This document shows, in pieces, positions 57,572-64,000 of a stretch of 64,000 bases of DNA. Within the stretch, counting starts at the first letter, position 1. Every line of letters begins with the position of its first letter. A model generated the notes under the pieces. The model saw nothing but the letters and a program-made list of their open reading frames with translations. It was not told where the DNA came from and made no database searches. Source of the stretch: Tricholomella constricta. Its lineage: Eukaryota; Basidiomycota; Agaricomycetes; Agaricales; Lyophyllaceae. A program made the translations under genes and the position numbers. The stretch is from the NCBI GenBank assembly GCA_013368375.1, contig JAACJP010000011.1, positions 434,001-498,000 of the forward strand. Reading direction: 5' to 3'.

Positions 57572-57643
57572 TGTAAGGGCGCTTACTATCTTATCGACTA
57601 ATCTGATCTAATCGTATCTTATCGACACAATTATGCTATTGTT
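57572..57643 (+). repeat. Element F right LTR, truncated
   Basis: 72 bases match the start of the left LTR with one seen change (ACACGATT versus ACACAATT). The next bases (57644-57690) do not match the left LTR. Confidence 0.8.
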
Positions 57644-58052
57644 GATCGGAGAAAACGATGAACCTTCGTTCGAGGAGTGTTCTATCGAAGGCCGGTGAGT
57701 CTCGATGTGCTCAAACCAGTGTTTGGTTGCCCCCGCAGGTTCTCTTCTAACACGACTATTTAGATCGTACTCATTGTCTTCAATCTATTTGATCTGTTCG
57801 AACTCGCCGAACGCGAAAAACGAAGCATTTGGCTTGCTGATTGAAGTGATTGGCACGGTCGATCATCGCAAACGACATCGGCGCGTGCCATCGAAGATAT
57901 CGCCACTCGTAACTTTCGATCGAGCCTCAATCCCTGTTTCGTTTTCTTCGGGTGTGGGTGTGGAGGTGTCTCAGCTTGTGCTGATCTCCCCCACGCTGTC
58001 AGCACTGTGTCTCTTTTCTGATCAAGTGACAACCCTTCTAGCCCGGTACCAT

Positions 58053-59755
58053 ATGCCCAACATCGTCGAGAGGCCGTACGAAGCCAGTGATCTGTGAGTA
58101 GAGGATTTTTATGATGAGAACAGGTGTTACTGACTTTTTCAGGACTGTAAAGAAGGCGGTGCTCCTGGAGATGGTCAAACGGCAGCGCGAAAAATGGCCA
58201 CTCGCTTCGTTCAACCCGTCAAAAACCAGAGTCGAGACTCTGAAGGAACACCTCCTGTCAGGAGGGTTCACAAAGCAGGTGATCTTCGATGATACCGTGC
58301 TGGAACCCCCTTGCGCTGCGGTTGCCGGCCCTCGGAGCTCACCAGCATCTGCAACAGGTATGTACGTGCTCCGCATGCACGGGCTTGCAATGACATGAAC
58401 GGACTTGCAATGACACCCATTAGATCAGCCAGAGAACGTGACGGAGCCTTCACTCCTTCAGGCGGAGGGAGGCGACTTGAGGCATGATTCAACAAGTGAG
58501 AGTCCATCACAATTCACACTTTTGCAGTCCTCTCATCGTTCAACTTCATAGAAACTCCTCCTCCTTGAACAGCTGCACCGCGTTTGAATGTAGCACTGCT
58601 TGAACTCCAGGCTTCGAAGGATCAAGAGGATGAGGTAAGTCATCATCTCAGAATCAATGCTGCTGCAAAAGTTCGAATCAATATTCCAGCTTTACAGACG
58701 ACACGAAGATCTCTGCCAGGTCCGTCTGTTGATCGAAGAATGGGAAGACACATCGGCTGTCAAGAAACGCGTCGAAAACGTAGATCTGCGACCACTCGAG
58801 GTTTGTCCAGCTGGTGATTGGGATGTTCGAGCCGCCAATGTTCTCCGCGCGCTGCAAAGCTCATTCTCGGCGATCAAAGGCAGGTCCTTCATTGAGTCAC
58901 GCTATGTTGCTTATGTCGCTTGTACTTAACAGGCGTTGTGAAGGTCTCCATCCCTGACTCAACAGACCGCGAATATCGACGATGCTTCGCGAACATGGCT
59001 CATGATGGAAAGCCTTTGATGGACACCGAGACCAAGCCAGCCACTTTGAGAGTTCAAGACGCAACAATACAGCTCATCATCGAGCACGTGCGTATCTCTT
59101 TTTCCTTGCTCAGCCATGCGTACTTCTATGGTTAGGACTAGATACCTTCTGGAGTTGCGCATATGCGCAAAACCACTCAAACTGTGCGCACGGGCTGCAA
59201 ACACATTCACGATGATTCTGACAATGACTCTAATTGGCGGAGAGCGACGGATCGAAAACTGGCGAGGAATACAGCTGCCTCCAAAGAAGAAGAGCGAGAA
59301 GACATTGAGTGGCTGAAGCGTCAAGCCGCTACTCGGCCTGGCTACGCGGAGTTTTGTTCCAACCGCAATCGAAAACTGAACAATCCAACGCGAGTCCGAT
59401 TTTGGACCTTCGCCGCTACTTTTTCAAGCACTCATCACAAGGCATATCTCGACATTCCTGTACGTGTTTTCCTCTCACTTTTTGATGCTTATGTGAATGG
59501 TCTTCTCTCTTCTTCGACCAGGGCAATCGCCGTAAGATTCGGGTCACCAAGAAGGCAATTATGGATGCTCTGGGCATCGGAACTACGGCTCTTGCAGAGG
59601 CCGAGAACATGAGCAGGATTATAGGCATATACGGTGAACAAGGCGGCTTCCACCGATCCCAGGAGGTCGTTGACGCGCTGCAAGATGAGGAGCTCGTAGG
59701 CTCAGAGATCTTGGCGTCGTTCTTGATACAATGGGAGCGGGACCACCCAATCTAA
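58053..59755 (+). CDS. Multi-exon gene of unknown function
   Basis: ATG 58053 opens MPNIVERPYEASDL, joined across a GTGAGT..CAG intron (58094-58142) to TVKKAVLLEMVKRQREKWPL...LKEHLLSGGFTKQV (exon 58143-58357), then DQPENVTEPSLLQAEGG (58424-58495). Further exons include FESIFQLYRRHEDLCQVRLLIEEWE, VVKVSIPDSTDREYRRCFAN, GYAEFCSNRNRKLNNPTRVR and KIRVTKKAIMDALGIGTTAL, ending FLIQWERDHPI with TAA at 59753-59755. Small GT-AG introns and kept frames argue for a real gene. The opening segment resembles a small SAP-like helical fold. I do not recognise the family; later exon edges are approximate. Confidence 0.6.
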
Positions 59756-60209
59756 CATTTATTATCTCTTAACATTTATTATCTCTTAACGTCTATTATA
59801 TCTCTGTTGTTATCTCTCTGACTAGTAAAGACGGCCACAATATTGGGAGCTTGAGCATGGGCACCAACAGGCGTGAGTGAAGAAAAATGTGTTGCATTGC
59901 ATGGCTTCACCGTGGCATCACTTTTTTCAAGTCCGCGATCAAGAACTTTTGTCTGCTACAACCACTGCTGCCATCGCTGAAAAAAATTCCTCTGCACCTC
60001 CCTCTTCTCAAGGCGCACTTAGGATACTACATATACAAGGTAAAGTCTCGTACTTTTCTTCTGGGGCCGTTGCTCTCAGCCCACTACGATACAGTGTGTT
60101 TGGCTACTTCAGGCATCAAACCTGGGGCCAAGGAGACAAACACGCTGTATAGTAGGGGGCTGGGAGCAATGGCCTTCTATACTCAAATTATTCACTGATA
60201 TTATGCATT
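59756..60209. other. Region between the unknown gene and solo LTR C
   Basis: Short repeats of TTATTATCTCTTAAC lie at about 59759-59800. ORFs from 59877 and 59887 overlap in different frames and are unsupported. Confidence 0.4.
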
Positions 60210-60700
60210 TGTTAGGGCGACCTCAGCGCAGAGCTTAGTCGTGCTGGCAGAGGGGAATCCAATGTTATATTATGTACGGTAGAGAGAGCGTAAGTAAACC
60301 TACCTGGCAGAGGGGAATCCAATGAGAATAGTAATAAAGGATTCCCCCATGTCAGGAGGATGACTATATACGAGTAAACTACGTGAGGGCCGGCTCTCTG
60401 GGGTGTATGGTACGTAAATGATAACGGATGGGCAGCGGCGCGTGTCTGTACACATTCCCGACGCTGTCCGATCCTCGTGGCTCAGGGTGCTGGCACGAGG
60501 TCGGGCGACCGACGTCGGAATGTCGGACGTCGGGTTCGGGCGCGCGCTGGAAGGGGAGGTGGCAACAGGGATGTATAAGTATGTACACCGACGCTTGGGT
60601 CGGAGCATCGGGGTTGGGGGCGCGATCGGTCGGGAGTGATCGCACGTGTCGGGAGACAGTCGGTGAGCGTCGGAGGGCATGAATGGGCGTTCCCCTAACA
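60210..60700 (-). repeat. Solo LTR C of an element-A-type chromovirus, reverse orientation
   Basis: 491 bp; read on the minus strand it starts TGTTAGGGGAACGCC and ends GGTCGCCCTAACA. It is close to the LTR of element A, including the 20-bp direct repeat. GCATT flanks both sides (60205-60209 and 60701-60705). Confidence 0.94.
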
Positions 60701-60753
60701 GCATTGATAGTTGATAATTCTTTCTTGAGCTTAAGGTTGACTATGCGTTCTGT

Positions 60754-61071
60754 ATGTTTCTCCAGCATTTTCTCCAGCTTGAAGCAGGACAGGCTAATCT
60801 ATTGGGACTGAAGACGCGTTCTGGCATCACATTCTCGCCATATGACATGATACCCATCTATTGCGCCAAGGATTTCGACTTTGCGTCGCTGCTTCAACAG
60901 TCAACGCGCCTGGAGTCCGAGGATCTTGAGGACAATAATACTGCCTGCGATGCTGCTGAAGTGGCAATGGTTGAACGTGAAGCGTTGCCCGAATCAGAGG
61001 ATCAGCGTCTGCTAAAACGACTACGGGTGGCTATGCCTAGCTCATCTACCAAAATTCCTGAGGCCGTTTGA
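60754..61071 (+). CDS. Unrecognised ORF, probably a 3' exon of a host gene
   Basis: The open frame reads MFLQHFLQLEAGQANLLGLK...SPYDMIPIYCAKDFDFASLL and an acidic C-terminal half, ending at TGA 61069-61071. TTTCTCCAG just inside could be an acceptor, so the ATG may not be the start. It may have been the tail of the neighbouring gene before solo LTR C landed. No family recognised. Confidence 0.35.
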   Translation: MFLQHFLQLEAGQANLLGLKTRSGITFSPYDMIPIYCAKDFDFASLLQQSTRLESEDLEDNNTACDAAEVAMVEREALPESEDQRLLKRLRVAMPSSSTKIPEAV

Positions 61072-61111
61072 GCACGTCCCGCCGGCATTCTATTCGCTGA
61101 AAGAAGCGAAC

Positions 61112-61501
61112 TGTTAGGGGAACACCTGTTCGTGCCCTCCTACGCTCATCGACCGCCCCTCGACACGTGTGATCGCTCCTGCCTGATCGCGATCCCGACC
61201 CTGATGCTCTGACTCCTGTCGTTTCCCTCCCTTCCCTGTTTAGGCCTGACACTGTTTCCCGATCACCCGACATCCCGACGACGGTTACCATCAGACAGCA
61301 TCCGGAACCGCTCGTTATTATCACATGTACAGTACACTAGTATATAGCCGGCCCCCTGGCATCTGGGAATCCTTTACACTATTCTCTTTGGATTCCCCTT
61401 TGCCAGGTAAGCCTTACTTACCTTCGTTTGCTGTACATCAATATAACTTTGGATTCCCCTTTGCCAGCACGACTAAGCTCTGCTCTAAGGTCGCCCTAAC
61501 A
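61112..61501 (+). repeat. Element D 5' LTR (internally shortened)
   Basis: TGTTAGGGG...CCCTAACA but about 100 bp shorter than that of element A, with segments missing in the first two thirds. TATATAG, the direct repeat and the transcript-start stretch TTACACTATTCT (61374-61385) are kept. Confidence 0.92.
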
Positions 61502-61503
61502 GC

Positions 61504-61513
61504 AGAATAGTGT
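61504..61513 (+). promoter_or_regulatory. Self-priming site of element D
   Basis: AGAATAGTGT is the reverse complement of ACACTATTCT in its own LTR (61376-61385). The last two of the twelve positions paired in A and E are lost here. Confidence 0.7.
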
Positions 61514-61627
61514 CTCTTAGAAACCCGACGAAGCCGACCGACCAGCTTCTGCGCCGAAACACGCGTCTGCTACACGCGACCGTCCAACACGCGCTCGCTC
61601 CGATCGCCCGCCCAGTCCCGTTTCGAG

Positions 61628-62026
61628 ATGTCCGAATTTGGTGACATGCCACTCGAACGACCGTTCTCTCCCTTCCTCACGACGGAGGAGCGGTTGGCGA
61701 ATATGGAAGCCACGATTTCGGCTCTCTCCGCCTCCAACACCTCCAACACGGCCTCTATGGATCGCCTCTCCGCTCTTTTCGAAAAACTCATGTCGGGGAG
61801 ACACGACCCCTTCGCTGCCTGACACGGTCCCTCCGCCGCCCGAGACGACCCCTCCGCCGCCAGGCTCTCTGCGATCGGGATCGCACCACCTCCGACCGTC
61901 GCCCCCTCCCATTTACGATGGCGCCCGTTCGGGCGGTCGCGCATTCTGGAACGCCTGCAACCTCTACTTCTCCTTGTGCGAGGGAAGTTTCGCTGACGAC
62001 CACGCCCGAATCGTATGGGTGCTGTC
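61628..62026 (+). pseudogene. gag: Element D gag, frameshifted and interrupted
   Basis: It starts MSEFGDMPLERPFSPF, closely like Gag of element A, but stops at 61820-61822. The rest of the domain (SGSHHLRPSPPPIYDGARSG to ARIVWVLS) continues in another frame, so a small deletion lies in the Pro-rich linker. It ends where element E is inserted. Confidence 0.88.
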
Positions 62027-62495
62027 TGTTAGGGGAACCCCCTTTCGCGCCCTCCGACGCTCACCGACCGTCCCCCCGCTCATGCGATCGCTCCCCCGAC
62101 CGTTCGCGATCCCGACCCCCGACGCTCCGACCCAAGCGTCGGTGTATATACTTACACACTTCCTGTCGTTCCCATCTCTCCCTGCGCGCGCCCGACGCCG
62201 ATCCCGACCACCCGACATCCCGACGTCGGCTGTCCCAACTCGTGCCCGTACCCTGAGCCACGAGGATCGGACAGCGTCGGGAACGTGTCCATACACGCGC
62301 CGCAGACCATTCCTTGATTATTATGTACAGTACTCGTATATAGTCGGCCCACTGGCATTGGGGATCCTTAGTCTATTCTCTTCGGATTCCCCTCTGCCAG
62401 GTAAGCCCCTCTTTACATTCCTCACTGTACTTAATATAACTTCGGATTCCCCTCTGCCAGTACGACTCAGCTCTGCTCGTGGGGTCGCCCTAACA
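62027..62495 (+). repeat. Element E 5' LTR
   Basis: TGTTAGGGGAACCCC...CGCCCTAACA, 469 bp, with TATATAG at 62337-62343, the transcript-start stretch TTAGTCTATTCT at 62368-62379 and the direct repeat with GTAAGC donor and CAG acceptor. Confidence 0.95.
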
Positions 62496-62497
62496 GC

Positions 62498-62509
62498 AGA
62501 ATAGACTAA
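62498..62509 (+). promoter_or_regulatory. Self-priming site of element E
   Basis: AGAATAGACTAA is the exact reverse complement of TTAGTCTATTCT in its own LTR (62368-62379), with compensating changes relative to element A. Confidence 0.8.
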
Positions 62510-62623
62510 ACCTAAGACCCGGCGAGGCCGACCGATCAAGCTTCCGCGTCGAAACACGTGTCTGCTACATGCAACCCGTCCAACACGCGCCCGCTCCGAT
62601 CATCGCCCCAGCCCCATCTTGAG

Positions 62624-63841
62624 ATGTCCGAATTCGGTGATTTTGACATGCCATCGTCTCCCCCTGCGCTTACGCCAGAAGAGCGACTGGGGAGCCTCGA
62701 AACCACGATATCGGCTCTCTCCCACACCCAAACCTCCAACTCGGCCACCCTGGACCGCATCTCCTCTCTTTTAGATACCCTCATTTTGGGGAACCCCTCC
62801 GCTGCCTCCCCAGCAGCATCTACGACCCCCGCGACGCCGGCGCAACCCTCGCCGACGTCTCCCCCTCCGCGATCAGGATCGCACATTCGGCCGTCGCCTC
62901 CTCCCACCTACGATGGCGCACGATCGGGCGGACGTGCCTTCTGGAATGCGTGTCAGCTCTACTTCTCGCTGACCACCGGGCAGTTCACCGACGACCACGC
63001 CCGAATTAGCTGGGTGTTGTCGTTCATGCAACACGGTCGCGCTGCTGACTTCGTCGGTCGCGTCTTTCAGTGCGGGTCGGTGAAGCGCGTGTTCCCGACC
63101 TGGGACGACTTCGTATCGAACTTCGAGAAGGAGTTCTTCCTGTTTGACGAGGTCGCCGACGCCGCGCTCATCCTCGAGTCGACGGCGTATTTCCAGAACG
63201 GGCGCACCATCGACGAGTACATAGACTCGTTCAAGGCCCTGTGGGTCAAGGCCGACTACCCGGATGGTCGCCACCTGGTCCTCAAGTTCCGTCGGGGCAT
63301 GGACCCGAAGCTTTCGAAGCGACTCGGAAGCATCACCACGGGTCGGCCCAACGACTCCAAGATCGAGGACTGGCTAGCGATCGCCCGCTCCCAGGACTTC
63401 ATCATGAGGACTGAGGAGGACTTCCACCGTCGGACACCTCCGACCATCCCGTCGGCTAGCCGCCCGACCGCCCTCGTCCCCGTGCACCCAGTCGCGCCCG
63501 CTCTCCACTGGCGACCTTCTGCGCAACCAGTTGCTCCTGTTCGTGTGTCGGCTCCGACGCATGTCGCGCATGCCCCCCGAGCGCCAGCTCTTTCTCCCGG
63601 TGTCCCTATGGACATTGATCGATTCACCGGTCGCCCTGTTCGCGACGACAAGTGCCGTCGGTGCAAACAACCGGGGCACTTCTGGCGTGACTGTCCATTG
63701 CGCTTCGACGTGCGCCACATCATGCCGGAGGAACTGGATGAGCTGATCATGCAGCTACTGGCACGCAAGGATGCGATCCCGGCTGACCCGACTCCCGAGT
63801 CGGCCGACCCGACCGCCTTGGCCACGGAAGAGGATTTTTAG
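62624..63841 (+). CDS. gag: Element E Gag protein
   Basis: The protein from ATG 62624 starts MSEFGDFDMPSSPPAL and is 405 residues; an upstream ATG at 62558 is in frame but the homologous start in A and D is MSEFGD. It has the capsid-like domain (ARISWVLSFMQHGRAADFVG..., YFQNGRTIDEYIDSF, RRGMDPKLSKRLG), a Pro-rich linker and one CCHC knuckle (CRRCKQPGHFWRDC). It ends TTT TAG at a -1 frameshift signal like that of element A. Confidence 0.92.
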   Translation: MSEFGDFDMPSSPPALTPEERLGSLETTISALSHTQTSNSATLDRISSLLDTLILGNPSAASPAASTTPATPAQPSPTSPPPRSGSHIRPSPPPTYDGARSGGRAFWNACQLYFSLTTGQFTDDHARISWVLSFMQHGRAADFVGRVFQCGSVKRVFPTWDDFVSNFEKEFFLFDEVADAALILESTAYFQNGRTIDEYIDSFKALWVKADYPDGRHLVLKFRRGMDPKLSKRLGSITTGRPNDSKIEDWLAIARSQDFIMRTEEDFHRRTPPTIPSASRPTALVPVHPVAPALHWRPSAQPVAPVRVSAPTHVAHAPRAPALSPGVPMDIDRFTGRPVRDDKCRRCKQPGHFWRDCPLRFDVRHIMPEELDELIMQLLARKDAIPADPTPESADPTALATEEDF

Positions 63842-63874
63842 TCGCACAACGGGTGAAAAGTACGCCCCCGTTGT
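63832..63874 (+). promoter_or_regulatory. -1 ribosomal frameshift signal of element E
   Basis: The gag end reads GAG GAT TTT TAG, giving heptamer G-GAT-TTT (63832-63838). A 7-nt spacer (63839-63845) is followed by the stem ACAACGGG (63846-63853) with CCCGTTGT (63867-63874). GGAUUUU is not the strict XXXYYYZ form, but it is the known shift site of red clover necrotic mosaic virus. Confidence 0.7.
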
Positions 63875-64000
63875 CTAGTCGTAATCGGTTCGCCCCCCTA
63901 TCTGTAGAGTACCCCAATATACTTAATATTGCTGCTACTTCTACGGGTGAATCAATCGACGAAGACGTACAATCCTTCCCTGACCAATCGCCATCTCCGT
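63838..64000 (+). CDS. pol: Element E Pol, N-terminal part (runs off the window)
   Basis: In the -1 frame the sequence stays open to the edge and matches the start of Pol of element A (STPPLSSRNRFAPLSVEYPN). The protease and later domains would lie outside the window. Confidence 0.85.

Larger units (their letters stand above)
46302..57643 (+). mobile_element. Element F: hairpin-rich Ty3/Gypsy chromovirus with a third ORF
   Basis: A 72-bp terminal repeat beginning TGTAAGGGCGC lies at 46302-46373 and again at 57572-57643 with one seen difference. Between them are gag-protease (46631-50193), pol with chromodomain (to 54096) and an 859-990 residue third ORF (54223-57195), then a polypurine tract next to the right repeat. 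The right LTR seems cut after 72 bp. The whole element, coding and non-coding, is tiled with short inverted repeats (see findings). A solo LTR (B) is inserted in the gag-protease ORF. It differs from element A in sequence, LTR and organisation. Confidence 0.88.
61112..62026 (+). mobile_element. Element D: A-type chromovirus, decayed, split by element E
   Basis: A 390-bp LTR (61112-61501), a short leader and a broken gag are followed at 62027 by the LTR of element E. The rest of D would lie beyond E, outside the window. The candidate left duplication is CGAAC (61107-61111). Confidence 0.88.
62027..64000 (+). mobile_element. Element E: A-type chromovirus, 5' part only
   Basis: A 469-bp LTR, self-priming site, intact gag and the start of pol run to the window edge. 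It is inserted in gag of element D; the bases before it (62022-62026) are CTGTC. Gag resembles that of A but is clearly diverged, so E is a different subfamily. Confidence 0.93.

Noticed and set aside
57705..58097. 130-residue ORF ahead of the unknown gene
   Set aside because: Only its end (from ATG 58053) fits the spliced gene; the upstream part looks like promoter and leader.
60418..60682. ORFs in solo LTR C and the equivalent ORFs in other LTRs
   Set aside because: They lie wholly inside LTR sequence and repeat in each copy as by-products of the LTR.

Overview
The window looks like an agaricomycete (mushroom-forming basidiomycete) nuclear genome. Introns are short (about 47-90 nt, mostly GT..AG). 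The host genes are typical fungal ones: a HET-C family protein, a TEY MAP kinase, RAD52, SEC62, LSM8, a triose-phosphate-type transporter and an NTF2+RRM protein. The mobile elements are Tf1/sushi-like chromoviruses and a Tad1-like LINE. The species cannot be named from the sequence.

Layout. 29-14407: a decayed Tad1-like LINE (ORF1 with a CCHC knuckle; ORF2 with endonuclease, reverse transcriptase and RNase H), bounded by an 11-bp repeat. Its ORF2 is split by a young, apparently intact Ty3/Gypsy chromovirus (element A, 4024-10390; LTRs differ at one seen position; 5-bp duplication GCAAC). 14419-45096: host gene block with a minus-strand tandem cluster of tRNA-Thr(AGT) genes at 17.8-18.5 kb and a stretch of dead P4-ATPase and MFS transporter sequence at 40.6-42.65 kb. 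46302-57643: a second, different chromovirus (element F) with gag-protease, pol and a large extra ORF, itself hit by a solo LTR (B). 58053-61071: a multi-exon gene of unknown function and an ORF, with a reverse solo LTR (C). 61112-64000: an A-like element (D) whose gag is broken and split by another A-like element (E) that runs off the window.

Elements A, D and E carry a coherent expression and replication programme: a TATA box about 31-33 nt before an inferred transcript start, a 10-12 nt stretch at that start complementary to the sequence just after the LTR (self-priming, with compensating base changes among the three copies), and in A and E a -1 frameshift signal at the gag stop. Element F is the oddest object. 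Its coding and non-coding sequence is tiled with short, mostly perfect inverted repeats, its gag-protease and pol are separated in frame by a single TGA-CTA, and it has a third ORF after the chromodomain.
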